25,112 nt of DNA from a virus: the IMG/VR virus record IMGVR_UViG_3300050014_000685, positions 1-25,112 of that record; one strand, 5' to 3'. Shown piece after piece: positions 1 through 7,845 of the stretch. Below the pieces are notes generated by a model, which saw only the letters and a list, made by a program, of their open reading frames with translations, was not told the DNA's origin and made no database searches. Position numbers and translations under genes: made by a program. Every line of letters starts with the position of its first letter. The stretch's first letter is position 1.

Positions 1-413
1 ATCACATTGACGTGGCTGACGATATCCTTCATGTCGAACTTGGCTTCCAGCGCCTTGGCCTGCATGAATGCCCGTTGCTGTCCCTTGGTCAGGTTCTCGG
101 CCTGGCCGGTGATGACGATCGGGACATAAGCATACTTCAGGATGACAGTGGAATTGTTCAGACCCTGGTTTCCGAAGTTGGCAACGGCATTGCCCACGCC
201 ATTGTAACCTTCAGGCCGATAGCCCATGTTCCAGTTGGGCTGAAGGCGCGCCAGGAAGGTATAGCCACGGATGCCGAGGTCATTGATCGGCTTTCCGAAT
301 TTGGACCCATCGCCGAGTAGGTTCATGAACGCGGCGAGAGTGCTAACCTGGTCCTGGATGGCCCCGTAGACGTTCTTGGCGTCTGCAAGGTAAGTGGTGG
401 AATCGACACCCAT
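1..413 (-). CDS. putative major capsid (coat) protein, N-terminal part
   Basis: The frame is open from an ATG at 413 to the window edge, giving 137 residues of a longer protein. It begins MGVDSTTYLADAKNVYGAI and contains VPIVITGQAENL followed by a charged helix. I recognise no catalytic motif. The call rests mainly on position: it is the gene directly after the scaffold-like gene, where coat genes sit in the order terminase, portal, scaffold, coat. The 32-base gap before it carries a GAAGGGG ribosome site. The coat would be assembled around the scaffold and docked on the portal. It could be another head protein, because the C-terminus is missing. The order is established for P22-like and many other tailed phages; the assignment here is inference. 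Confidence 0.6.
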   Translation of the reverse strand, partial: MGVDSTTYLADAKNVYGAIQDQVSTLAAFMNLLGDGSKFGKPINDLGIRGYTFLARLQPNWNMGYRPEGYNGVGNAVANFGNQGLNNSTVILKYAYVPIVITGQAENLTKGQQRAFMQAKALEAKFDMKDIVSHVNV

Positions 414-445
414 GGTGGTACCCCTTCTTGAAACTTGATGGTGCG

Positions 446-1354
446 CTACTCCCGATACTGTGCGCCCAACACCCCCGGATCGTTGATGATCTGATCTAGA
501 GTGAGCTTACCCCCCGTACGAGCGGCGGGTGTAGTACCGGTTGTAGACTGTGGGTTGGTTTGGGCCAGCCAGGCTTTGAACCCGGAATGGAGACGTCCAG
601 CAGTGAACTTCAGAGCGTCTGCCACAGCGGTGAAGTCCCCTTTGGTCTTCATGGCCAGCAGGATTTGCGGTTGTGTGGAGAAGTATTCGCCCAGATAGTC
701 CTTCACGATTTCCACAATCTCAGGGGGGGCAGTGGACAGGATGGGGTCTGCCTTGATGGCGTCTCCCAAAGTGGTCTCATACTTCTGCATGGCCACTTCC
801 GTCTGCTGCCGGTTCTGGAATTCCTGGATCGGGGTGAGCCGCTGATTGACGGCATCCTCAATCTGGCGAGTGAGGTCGGTAGATTGACCCTGATCGACGG
901 ATTGTGCACCAGGCTGGGCCTTGGCGGCCTGCTCGGAAGTAAGGATCTCAAGGGTCTTTACCGGGTCGGCGAGGAATGCCTCGTTGAAATCGGCGTCGGT
1001 ATATCCCAGAGTCTTGGCAATGGACTGGGCGTGGGTTACTACTGCAGCGGCCTGCGGGTTGGCTTGGGCCTTGAGAGCAGCAATCTCGGTCTTCTGGGAA
1101 TCATACCGGGAGCGCAACTCTCGCCAGTTGCCATCCTGTAAGTCGTCGGCAGGTTGGGTGGTGGTGGTGGGTTGGTCTGCTTGCTGAGTGCCACTGGGCG
1201 AAGGTGACGGGGTGCCGCCCGCTGCGGGTGTCGATGCCGCTGGCTGACTGGTGGTGCTGGCCGGTGCCGGGGTTCCTGCTGCCCCGCCGCCTGCCTCTGA
1301 CCCGGCTACGTCAAGTAGCCGGATAAGACCGAGGTTGAATAGAAATGGCCACAT
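446..1354 (-). CDS. scaffold-like capsid assembly protein
   Basis: This 302-residue protein lies between the portal region and the coat candidate. After a short hydrophobic start (MWPFLFNLGLIRLL), residues about 20-75 are low complexity, rich in Ala, Pro, Thr, Gln and Gly. Residues about 75-260 are charged and helix-prone, with long Glu/Gln/Lys stretches typical of scaffolding proteins. The C-terminus is Thr/Gly-rich and ends in a short acidic segment. No protease motif is visible. A role as internal scaffold removed before packaging is inferred from position, length and composition. The start is set by the AGGAGG at 1363-1368 (read on the minus strand), which lies inside a strong hairpin described separately. 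It might instead be a head decoration or minor head protein. Confidence 0.6.
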   Translation of the reverse strand: MWPFLFNLGLIRLLDVAGSEAGGGAAGTPAPASTTSQPAASTPAAGGTPSPSPSGTQQADQPTTTTQPADDLQDGNWRELRSRYDSQKTEIAALKAQANPQAAAVVTHAQSIAKTLGYTDADFNEAFLADPVKTLEILTSEQAAKAQPGAQSVDQGQSTDLTRQIEDAVNQRLTPIQEFQNRQQTEVAMQKYETTLGDAIKADPILSTAPPEIVEIVKDYLGEYFSTQPQILLAMKTKGDFTAVADALKFTAGRLHSGFKAWLAQTNPQSTTGTTPAARTGGKLTLDQIINDPGVLGAQYRE

Positions 1355-1362
1355 ATCGTGAA

Positions 1363-1393
1363 GCCTCCTAGTGTTAAGTGTACACTAGGAGGC
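1363..1393 (-). promoter_or_regulatory. hairpin sequestering the scaffold ribosome site
   Basis: A perfect 12-base inverted repeat (GCCTCCTAGTGT, 1363-1374; ACACTAGGAGGC, 1382-1393) surrounds a 7-base loop. In the minus-strand mRNA, the 3' arm contains the AGGAGG that must serve the scaffold start at 1354, so folding would hide it. No U-tract follows, so a terminator is less likely. Translation would depend on hairpin opening, for example by ribosomes arriving from the upstream small gene or by a protein. The pairing is directly visible; the regulatory role is inferred. Confidence 0.65.
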
Positions 1394-1411
1394 CGAGGAT
1401 GGGAAGAGAGG

Positions 1412-1690
1412 TTAGGTCTGGGATGTAGGGGTGAATTCGGGCTGAGGGCGATACGGGTAATGAGGCTGAGAGGTGACGGCGGGGGGCTTCACTGGCGCAT
1501 CGGTTATGGTGGGCAGAGGTATGGAGTCCTTGGGTATAGGGAGGGTGCGGGCACCCAGAGTGGTGGGCTTCTGGGACGGGATGGCAGGGGGGTTGAAACT
1601 GGCTGGGGCAAGCCCGGTTACCACATCCGGAATGTCACCCGGAATGGGCAAGGAGGCAGGGCGAGTAACTGGGATAGTGGGGTTGGACAT
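1412..1690 (-). CDS. proline-rich small hypothetical protein
   Basis: This 92-residue protein begins MSNPTIPVTRPASLPIPGD and is dominated by Pro, Thr, Ser and Ala, with few charged residues and no cysteine. It looks intrinsically disordered. The start has a good ribosome site (AAGGAG, seven bases upstream on the minus strand). It lies between portal and scaffold and is presumably co-transcribed with them. I do not recognise a family. A minor head component or assembly accessory is possible by position only. The opposite strand also has open frames here, but they lack a comparable ribosome site and run against the operon. Confidence 0.6.
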   Translation of the reverse strand: MSNPTIPVTRPASLPIPGDIPDVVTGLAPASFNPPAIPSQKPTTLGARTLPIPKDSIPLPTITDAPVKPPAVTSQPHYPYRPQPEFTPTSQT

Positions 1691-1720
1691 GGTGCAATCT
1701 CCTTAATACATGGTGACGGG

Positions 1721-3889
1721 TTAGGGGCGCATTTGGCCGGGTGATGGGGGGGCAGGGGGAGCACCATGGGAAGACCCCACAGGCTGTATGCCTTGGCCGT
1801 GAACCTGAGTGCCGCCCGTAGGCTTACCGTGGGAGGCTAGGTGGCCAGTACCCGCTGGAGGAGGTGGGCCGCCCTGTGGGGGCTGGCCGGGTGGGGGAGC
1901 CTGCTGGGCGGCCATCATATCCATCGCCTGCTTGGTGGCCAGAGCATGCTGAATCATAATCTGCTTGCTGGCCGGGTCTAGCTTGTCGAATTCCAGCGCC
2001 TTAATCTCCTCAATGTGGACCTGGTAATGCACATTGAGGTCTTCAATCTCGGGCATGAAGGTGGGAGCGATAGGCGGGGTCTGCTTCATGCCCCGGTTCT
2101 CCTGACGAGCACGGGTAGCGTCCAGATTGAATTGGGCCAGCATGCCGGTCTCGCCAAACAGGTCGTACACCCGCTCCCTGACTTCCACCTGCTGCATGTC
2201 CAGTGCGCCACGGTCGAACAGGTTGAGGAATTCCTGTTTAAGCTCGTCCTGGGTGCGGGGCAAGCCGCGCTGGGAGGCCAGCCATTCAATGGCAGCGTCA
2301 AGATCGGGGCACTCCTTGAAGTCTCGAATGGCTTGCTCATTGTTGGTTCCGCCGACGATATCCTGAATCTGCTCGAAGCTGTAATACTTCTGCATGAACT
2401 TGACGGCCTTGCGGACGGTCTCCTTCCAGCCGTTGGTCCAATTAAGCTGGGGACCGGAGAACATCTGTTCGGCCTGGCCCCGAAGCTGGGCGATGGCCGA
2501 ACCGGCTGTAACGGCCCCTTCCTGACGCCCACGGAATACGGAGGCCGCACCGCTGATGTTCTGGAACTGGGACTGGATGGATTGGCGCTGGGCATATACA
2601 CCTTGGTCTAGGGAACCAGGCTGCTCACGGTGGGGAGGTACAGAACCAGGACCTAGGGATCGGTACTTTACCACCTTATCGGCACGGCCTGTAATCTCAC
2701 CAACCAGAGTGTTGGCATCCACCACCCAGGGGGAGATAGCATTGCACATGGCATGTAGCTTGATGATGGCCTCGTATGCCTGGTACTCCTCCTGAAGATT
2801 GCATAAGTCAAAGGAAATAGAACGCCCGAAGAATAACTGGGGGACGGAGATGTACTTGAACATGGTAAGAGGAAATTCGGGGTAATCCCAATCCTTGTAC
2901 CACTTAAGTTCATCGTTGATCCAGACAGCATAAAGGCCGGATGGCTCGAAATCTTCAACGCCAGGGTGACCGTCCTTGGAGGGGGGGACATATAACTCGA
3001 CCGCCAAGCAGGAGTCTTCGTTCTGAATGTCGGTGGCGTTGAACCCTGTATAGTAATAGTTTAGGGCATTCTCATAGGTGGAATTGTAGCCATCGAGATA
3101 TAGGACGTCGGCCTTGGCCACCACCTCGAATCGGGTCCATACCTCATTGAGCGTCATTCGACGGGCGACGAATACCCAAGGGGTTCCAGATTCGCCGCCG
3201 AAGTCCTCGGAACCAGGGCGGGGCAGGACCACCATAGGGTTGAGTAGGTCCATCTCCACTTCATACTCGGTAAGGGGGCCGAGGGGGGTGTCCCGCTGTT
3301 TCTGCCTGACCCGCAGCCCGGTACACAGGCCGCCCGACAGGACGAATATCATAGCGGCTTGGGTGGGCTTATTACCCTTGGACTTGAAGTCGGACTTAAG
3401 ACCCTGGCGCTTCAAGAAATCCTTGGCCAGACGGGAAGCCACCAGGGCGATGCCATGCCGCTTGTATTGCTCATCGCCATCGGCATCCACGGCGATGGCT
3501 TCCACCGGGGGTATAGAGTTGAAGTTGGTGGCCACGGCGTCGACAGCAGGGGAGAATTCATTAATGCGCGGCTGGGGAGTGAACTCATCCTCAGGGACGG
3601 AGGGGTAGTAGAACTTGCGATATGGGTCCCAGGTGAGCCAGGTCTGACCGACATAGAACAGGATGGACTGCCAGATAAGCTGGTGGTAGGTGAGATAAGA
3701 AGTGCGAACCTTGGCCCACTTGTCGCTGATCCAAGTGCGGGCCTCCTTCTCAGGAGTGGTGCCGGTGGAGGTGCGGTCGACACGCTTGGGCTTGGCAGCC
3801 GGGGACCCAGGAGCGGCTGTGCCCACCCCCTGCCGGTTGGAACCGCCGATGCCCACCTTCTGTAGTAGGTTGGATATTGATGTGGCCAT
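1721..3889 (-). CDS. portal protein
   Basis: This 722-residue protein would form the ring at the unique capsid vertex through which DNA is packaged and ejected, and which binds terminase and the neck. An N-terminal disordered stretch is followed by the segment YHQLIWQSILFYVGQTWLTW (about 68-87), of the kind that opens the portal core. The stem/clip-like core follows to about residue 640. The last 80 residues are a Gly/Pro/Gln/His-rich tail. Length and order (after terminase, before scaffold) match P22-type portals, which are about 725 residues. The start overlaps the stop of the upstream gene (TAATG). I can see no protease or fused domain. The family call is from overall pattern and context, not from an alignment. 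Confidence 0.85.
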   Translation of the reverse strand: MATSISNLLQKVGIGGSNRQGVGTAAPGSPAAKPKRVDRTSTGTTPEKEARTWISDKWAKVRTSYLTYHQLIWQSILFYVGQTWLTWDPYRKFYYPSVPEDEFTPQPRINEFSPAVDAVATNFNSIPPVEAIAVDADGDEQYKRHGIALVASRLAKDFLKRQGLKSDFKSKGNKPTQAAMIFVLSGGLCTGLRVRQKQRDTPLGPLTEYEVEMDLLNPMVVLPRPGSEDFGGESGTPWVFVARRMTLNEVWTRFEVVAKADVLYLDGYNSTYENALNYYYTGFNATDIQNEDSCLAVELYVPPSKDGHPGVEDFEPSGLYAVWINDELKWYKDWDYPEFPLTMFKYISVPQLFFGRSISFDLCNLQEEYQAYEAIIKLHAMCNAISPWVVDANTLVGEITGRADKVVKYRSLGPGSVPPHREQPGSLDQGVYAQRQSIQSQFQNISGAASVFRGRQEGAVTAGSAIAQLRGQAEQMFSGPQLNWTNGWKETVRKAVKFMQKYYSFEQIQDIVGGTNNEQAIRDFKECPDLDAAIEWLASQRGLPRTQDELKQEFLNLFDRGALDMQQVEVRERVYDLFGETGMLAQFNLDATRARQENRGMKQTPPIAPTFMPEIEDLNVHYQVHIEEIKALEFDKLDPASKQIMIQHALATKQAMDMMAAQQAPPPGQPPQGGPPPPAGTGHLASHGKPTGGTQVHGQGIQPVGSSHGAPPAPPSPGQMRP

Positions 3890-4185
3890 TATAAGTCATC
3901 CTTAGAGTCGGGACGCCATCCGACAGGGGGCTGAGGGCGCTTCATACGGAAGGAAGGAGGAATAGGAGTCTCAGGGGGGTACTCAGGCATGCGCTCGTAG
4001 GGAGTAGTGAGGGGCAATGAATGGTAGACCCCGATGCGGCGTATAAGGCGGTCACGGTCCCGGTCGGAGGCCACAAGGCGACGGTAGGTCTGGATGTACA
4101 ACCATAGCAGCCACAGGTTGGCAGATGCAATGAATAACACCATGCCTACCAAACACCACACTACTGGATCAATGGACATAGCCAC
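3889..4185 (-). CDS. small single-span membrane protein
   Basis: This 98-residue protein has one clear hydrophobic segment at about residues 8-31 (PVVWCLVGMVLFIASANLWL), then YIQTYRR and an Arg/Asp-rich stretch. The C-terminal half is Pro-rich. The positive residues follow the membrane segment, suggesting an N-out, C-in orientation. It is translationally coupled to the portal gene by a one-base overlap. I do not recognise it. Rz/spanin-like or holin-like roles are possible for a small membrane protein in a late operon, but nothing in the sequence decides this. Confidence 0.65.
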   Translation of the reverse strand: MAMSIDPVVWCLVGMVLFIASANLWLLWLYIQTYRRLVASDRDRDRLIRRIGVYHSLPLTTPYERMPEYPPETPIPPSFRMKRPQPPVGWRPDSKDDL

Positions 4186-4499
4186 TACTCCTTCTGGGTG
4201 CCGGAACCAAGGCGAAGGCCCAATAGACCGCCGATATGGGAGTGGGCCTCCTGAGCGGTCTTAAAGGCGTGTATCTGCTCTTCGGGGGCCTTCTCAGAGT
4301 ACTCCTTAACACCCTTCGGAAGCTGGGGGGTATGGGATACCTGGATTCCGTTGGCAAGGGGCTTGATGTGGATGTTGGAGAACCCTGATAGAGTCTGGCC
4401 CGCCTCGTCCCCGTCCGGTTCCTTGCTCCCTTTATCCTTGCCCATGATGGACATACCGATGGAATGCCCCCTGGTTCCTGCATGGTTTGAGAATGCCAC
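4185..4499 (-). CDS. hypothetical late protein
   Basis: I place the start at the GTG at 4499, giving 104 residues (MAFSNHAGTRGHSIGM...). It has a GGGAGGT ribosome site immediately upstream and leaves only a short gap from the preceding gene. A longer reading from 4589 would overlap that gene heavily and has no ribosome site. The protein is hydrophilic, Gly- and His-containing, with KEYSEKAPEEQIHAFKTAQE near the C-terminus and a GGLLGLRLGSG tail. No known domain is recognised. Its stop overlaps the ATG of the next small membrane protein by one base, placing it firmly in the late operon. Confidence 0.6.
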   Translation of the reverse strand: MAFSNHAGTRGHSIGMSIMGKDKGSKEPDGDEAGQTLSGFSNIHIKPLANGIQVSHTPQLPKGVKEYSEKAPEEQIHAFKTAQEAHSHIGGLLGLRLGSGTQKE

Positions 4500-4503
4500 T
4501 GTA

Positions 4504-4845
4504 CTACCTCCCTGCGTAGTCGATGCGATAGGTGGACCCAGCCTCAGGCTGGCCGCCGAGCGTACGTGCGAATGCCTCCATGGTAGCATTGCCAGGGGAG
4601 ACGTGGAATAGGCATCCCTGAGGAATAAGGGGGCGATGGCGAATGTAACCCTGGGCGTAGGCAGATAGGGCTTGGGCCAGAAGGGTGCGGCGGATAGGGG
4701 AGGCCACCGGGTTTGGCCAATCCATCCCGTGAACTAGCACCATTGGACGAACCATACCGTACAACTCGATGTGGTCGCGCTGGCCCGCCACGAAAACCAA
4801 GTTACCGTCAACCTCGCGCTGGAAGTCTACTATGATCGGTTGCAT
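4504..4845 (-). CDS. hypothetical late protein, 113 residues
   Basis: This gene starts MQPIIVDFQREVDGNLVFVA with an AGGAGG ribosome site about nine bases upstream, inside the last codons of the large terminase gene. It looks compact and globular, mixing beta-prone N-terminal sequence with a helical middle (RRTLLAQALSAYAQGYIR) and a Gly-rich C-terminus. No motif identifies a function. Its place between terminase and portal is often occupied by small head-completion or packaging accessory proteins, but that is context only. No membrane segment or signal peptide is visible. Confidence 0.65.
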   Translation of the reverse strand: MQPIIVDFQREVDGNLVFVAGQRDHIELYGMVRPMVLVHGMDWPNPVASPIRRTLLAQALSAYAQGYIRHRPLIPQGCLFHVSPGNATMEAFARTLGGQPEAGSTYRIDYAGR

Positions 4846-4848
4846 GCC

Positions 4849-6288
4849 CTATTGCCTCCTTGTCTTATTCAGATAGTCAAACACTCCCAGCCCTTCCCCA
4901 TTCTGCTCTCTGATGGCCTTATCCCACTTCTTAGACCACGATTGGTGGGAGCGGCGGGCCTGCCTGCCCATGGATGATAGATGGGACTCATCGGTGGCCG
5001 ACATGGCTGGTGGTCGGGGGCGGGAATTCACAATATACCGCACATTGTCGATGGCGTGGTCGGGACCCTTATATTCGATGGAGCCATTGGATTGTAGCTT
5101 GCGCTGCCAGGAGGTAAACTCGTCAATGGTGTGGATGCAGGACTCCAGCACATACAAGCGAGGGGCACCCAAATTGCCGGTAAGGGGATGGGCATGGAGG
5201 GGGTCCACATGGAGAAGCTGCTTGACGCGCTCGATGCCGGATTCGAGGGCGTTCCAGGCTGGCACGGTGGACAACCCCTCATCCTGATACATCTCCCTGA
5301 TGGACTGTAGACGATTATCGTCGGACTTGACATTGGTGCGCTGAGCCGAGGACGGATCTATCAGGGTATATTCATATTGATAGCCGTTAGACATATAGAA
5401 TGCGATGCGGTCGATTATGTCTCGGGCGTGGTCGCTGAGCATGCGTTCCGACCGGTAGTACTCCCAGCATATAAAATGGTTGAAGTCCGAATCGATGGCT
5501 AGGTCCACCTTGGCGGTGATAGTGGCAGGGGCCGGGTCGAGGGAACCAAATATGCGCATACCGGATAGGGGCGGCATCACATTCAGCACATGAATGTCGC
5601 GGCTGAATTCCTTGTATACCATCCCCTCACTAATCTCCCATGACCCGTCCACATACTTCTTAACCCATTCCTCGGGAAAGTTAGCCCGTAGGTAGGGGAT
5701 GTAGTCGTCGGGCAGGCCGGGGTTATCCTTGGCCAGGGAGGGGATGAAGCAGCGGTCGGGACGCTCAATATCCACAAATCGCTTCTTGACCCATCCAGGT
5801 TCGGGATTGCAGGCTAACATGGCCATATAGGCCGGGCGGGTGCCGTCCGGTAGACGCCAATTAAACTGGGCAATCAGCATGAGGTAGGTAGATTCCTCAA
5901 TCTCGGACGGCTCATCAATAGCCAACCAACCTAGATCGATGCCCTTCACCTTCTCTAGTTCATCCTCGTCGCCTACGCCACGGTAAATAAAGTAGGAGCC
6001 GTTAACAAAGGTAATCATGCGATCACCCAAATGGTGGCGGGCAATAAGGCCAGGGGGGCAGACCTGCATAAAGGTGACCAGAGTAGAGTCCTTAAGGTCG
6101 GTAAGATTCTGGCGACAGAGTAGGCCGCGATTGCCAGGGAAGGCCATGGATAGGGCTATAATCTTCTGGCACAGGGCAACGGACTTGCCACCGCGCTTGG
6201 CCCCGCCGAATAACTGTTCGCGCTCGGCGGCATTCATGAACTTAATCTGCTGAATGTGGGGAGGAATGCGGAAACGGACCTCTGCCAT
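4849..6288 (-). CDS. terminase large subunit (packaging ATPase/nuclease)
   Basis: This 479-residue motor protein would cut concatemeric phage DNA and pump it into the prohead through the portal. The ATPase domain shows a Walker A loop GGAKRGGKS (residues 28-36), Walker B LAIDEP with catalytic Glu (122-127, E126) and a coupling motif ACNPEPG (about 159-165). The RNase H-like nuclease domain has acidic residues in GSLDP (D251), TLIDP (D311) and GPDHAIDN (D410/D414), which fit the three-Asp metal site. Length is normal for the family and no break is seen. The start has a GGAGGGG ribosome site. Because DNA here may contain base Z, this motor would act on modified DNA, but I see no obvious adaptation. 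Confidence 0.93.
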   Translation of the reverse strand: MAEVRFRIPPHIQQIKFMNAAEREQLFGGAKRGGKSVALCQKIIALSMAFPGNRGLLCRQNLTDLKDSTLVTFMQVCPPGLIARHHLGDRMITFVNGSYFIYRGVGDEDELEKVKGIDLGWLAIDEPSEIEESTYLMLIAQFNWRLPDGTRPAYMAMLACNPEPGWVKKRFVDIERPDRCFIPSLAKDNPGLPDDYIPYLRANFPEEWVKKYVDGSWEISEGMVYKEFSRDIHVLNVMPPLSGMRIFGSLDPAPATITAKVDLAIDSDFNHFICWEYYRSERMLSDHARDIIDRIAFYMSNGYQYEYTLIDPSSAQRTNVKSDDNRLQSIREMYQDEGLSTVPAWNALESGIERVKQLLHVDPLHAHPLTGNLGAPRLYVLESCIHTIDEFTSWQRKLQSNGSIEYKGPDHAIDNVRYIVNSRPRPPAMSATDESHLSSMGRQARRSHQSWSKKWDKAIREQNGEGLGVFDYLNKTRRQ

Positions 6289-6289
6289 A

Positions 6290-6538
6290 CTACCCCTCCG
6301 TCTTAACGCTTCGCGTTACGACTCCGCACAATGGTATATCAGAGTCAAAGTGGGATACCTGTGGACGCATGTCCGGCAATTCTTCCCACATCCAGAAATT
6401 AAACCAAGGCTTGGTCCACGTCTGTGGCCCATACAGGTTAACTTCGAAGTGGTGGCCTACGCAACCGGACCGCGATTTGCGATAAAACCACGTAAACCAA
6501 AACCAACGCGAGTTCCAATCAATGATGCGTAGCCTCAT
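6290..6538 (-). CDS. aromatic-rich small hypothetical protein
   Basis: This 82-residue protein is unusually rich in Trp and Phe: the first 52 residues contain SRWFWFTWFYRKSRSG and TWTKPWFNFWMWEELPD. Its ATG at 6538 overlaps the TGA of the small-terminase candidate, a strong sign of translation within the operon, and it ends two bases before the large terminase start. No family is recognised. It is not a clear membrane protein because charged residues interrupt the aromatic runs. Codon use is somewhat more AT-rich than its neighbours. A short 6-base hairpin (6304-6318) lies within its 3' end, just ahead of the terminase ribosome site. Confidence 0.6.
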   Translation of the reverse strand: MRLRIIDWNSRWFWFTWFYRKSRSGCVGHHFEVNLYGPQTWTKPWFNFWMWEELPDMRPQVSHFDSDIPLCGVVTRSVKTEG

Positions 6539-7326
6539 TCTCCTGCCTCCAATACTTTGGTTGTGAGGGGTCCGCCCTCGATTGTCTGGTGGTCGGGGGG
6601 TGCGGGCGCCCAGGTAGGCTTAGGTCCCTCCCATACTAGTCGGACCTGCCCCCGGTCATCGGTGATGGAGGTAGGATCGGAGTTGGCCAACCTCTCTATC
6701 TTGGTGCCTATATCGGCCAGCTTGGCTATCTCATTGCCAGACATCTCCTTCACCCTATCTTCGTCCAGTAATAGGGCCGATGCGCCCGCCAGCGCCACAT
6801 CCTGCAGCTTGCGGCCCACGGATGCCTGGCGTCGGGCTGACCGGCGCTTGTCCTGCTCGAACTGAGCCAACTCTTCGGCCTCAATGTGGCGGTCCCAGAG
6901 TTCGGCCCGTAATGACCAATGCCAATAAGTGGACAGGCGGCTAATCTCGCGGGGGGGCCTGCCCATTATGTCGGCAGCGCGGGCGCAGGACCGCTTCATG
7001 GTAGGGCCGACGCTGGACAGGTATATCTTAAATCTAGAATATTGAAGGGGAGTCTCGCCGGGGAGGCGCTCCCACGCGGCCTGGCCCAGCCCATTGGTCT
7101 GGACTAGCTCGGCCAGGGAGGTGCGCACCATCTTGTGGTATTGGGCGATGTGCATCCTCATAGCCAGACGGGATTCAAACTCGCGCCCGTGGCATGCGCA
7201 CAGGTATACCGATTTCTGGATGCGGCCATCCCCGCCCTTGACATATACCGCCCCATGGCCGCTGGCCCGAGGGTGGCGCGGGGTGGCACCGGTCTTCTCC
7301 CCATTAAGCGGCTTTGGCTTTCCCAT
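6535..7326 (-). CDS. probable terminase small subunit with N-terminal zinc-finger-like motif
   Basis: I start this gene at the ATG at 7326 (263 residues, MGKPKPLNGEKTG...). The frame is open further upstream to 7503, but that part overlaps the HTH gene and reads as low-information Cys/Pro/Arg sequence. Residues 41-64 form a C2H2-like pattern: C43 and C45, then H59 and H64. The middle has WHWSLRAELWDRHIEAEEL followed by a long charged helical region and repeated Ala/Leu, resembling small-terminase DNA-recognition and oligomerisation helices. The position immediately before the large subunit supports the call. The zinc finger is unusual for this role. It may alternatively be a DNA-binding packaging accessory. 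Confidence 0.65.
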   Translation of the reverse strand: MGKPKPLNGEKTGATPRHPRASGHGAVYVKGGDGRIQKSVYLCACHGREFESRLAMRMHIAQYHKMVRTSLAELVQTNGLGQAAWERLPGETPLQYSRFKIYLSSVGPTMKRSCARAADIMGRPPREISRLSTYWHWSLRAELWDRHIEAEELAQFEQDKRRSARRQASVGRKLQDVALAGASALLLDEDRVKEMSGNEIAKLADIGTKIERLANSDPTSITDDRGQVRLVWEGPKPTWAPAPPDHQTIEGGPLTTKVLEAGE

Positions 7327-7531
7327 GGCCCCCCCATCCGATAGCTTCAATAATATCCTGTTCCTCACACCCCAAGGCGTCCGACATAGCGGCCAGGACA
7401 GGCAGGCTAGGGTTGCGGGTGCCGCCCGAAATCTTGCTGATATGGGACAGGCTGATGCCAGAGTCCCGCGCAATCTGGGACATGGACTTGCCTGACCGCA
7501 CAATCAGATTGGCTAGTGTAGGGTGGCTCAT
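7304..7531 (-). CDS. XRE/Cro-CI-type HTH regulator
   Basis: This 75-residue protein is almost only a helix-turn-helix domain: TLANLIVRSGKSMSQIARDS (residues 5-24), then GISLSHISKISGGTRNPSL, with the turn and recognition helix at about residues 18-36. It is the first gene of the leftward late operon. It has an AGGAGGT ribosome site and a promoter directly upstream whose -35 region contains a degenerate operator-like inverted repeat. XRE proteins commonly bind such sites as dimers. I infer that it could regulate its own promoter and the three rightward promoters carrying the same repeat. The protein is short but complete for a Cro-like regulator. Whether it represses or activates cannot be read from the sequence. 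Confidence 0.8.
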   Translation of the reverse strand: MSHPTLANLIVRSGKSMSQIARDSGISLSHISKISGGTRNPSLPVLAAMSDALGCEEQDIIEAIGWGGHGKAKAA

Positions 7532-7559
7532 GGTTGGCGTACCTCCTATCTTCCCATCT

Positions 7560-7589
7560 ATAATATCACCACCCTTGACTCGGTGGCAA
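7560..7589 (-). promoter_or_regulatory. leftward sigma70-like promoter for the late operon
   Basis: On the minus strand, TTGCCA (7589-7584) and TATTAT (7565-7560) are separated by 18 bases and lie just before the HTH gene. The -35 box forms half of a degenerate 15-base inverted repeat (7575-7589, TTGACTCGGTGGCAA on the plus strand). It corresponds to the cleaner repeats at three rightward promoters. A short leader of roughly 20 bases is predicted. Confidence 0.65.
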
Positions 7590-7845
7590 TGGGTAGGGTC
7601 GACTAGGCAGGCCGGTGCGGGTTAGCCTTCGCCGCCTCTTCGCCACGTATACCCCCAGCGCCACCCCCAGCGTATTACCACCCCCGGAGACTTCTTCCTG
7701 CTGTGCGCTGGATCGAGGGGTGCTGCGTGCGCTGTGCGCTCTAACCCTGCATCTCCCCCTTCCCCCCCCCCCAGGCCGTACTACGTATTACCTACCAGCC
7801 AGGCTACCTTCGCCATATTAATAGGCTAACGGGAGGGTATATTTT
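7590..7845. other. divergent intergenic region with a C11 tract and short repeats
   Basis: No convincing gene lies here. It contains three copies of GTGCGCT(G/C) at 7703-7710, 7727-7734 and 7734-7741. There is also a polypyrimidine stretch ending in eleven consecutive C residues (7762-7772), which is G-rich on the minus strand and might form a quadruplex. Function is unknown; regulatory DNA or part of an origin are possibilities. Confidence 0.5.

Noticed and set aside
560-1141. Plus-strand frame opposite the scaffold-like gene
   Set aside because: It conflicts with the operon direction and with a gene that has a clear ribosome site and composition.
2015-2611. Long plus-strand frame opposite the portal gene
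   Set aside because: It runs antisense to a convincing portal gene, lacks a ribosome site and has no domain features; it is a GC-codon shadow.
3359-3865. Another plus-strand frame opposite the portal N-terminus
   Set aside because: Antisense shadow without ribosome site or known motif.
7327-7503. 59-residue N-terminal extension of the small-terminase candidate
   Set aside because: It lies in another frame of the HTH gene, is Cys/Pro/Arg-rich without pattern, and the ATG at 7326 gives a normal protein.
7615-7821. Possible 68-residue protein in the divergent region
   Set aside because: Pro/Leu/Arg-rich sequence produced by the pyrimidine-rich stretch, without a ribosome site.
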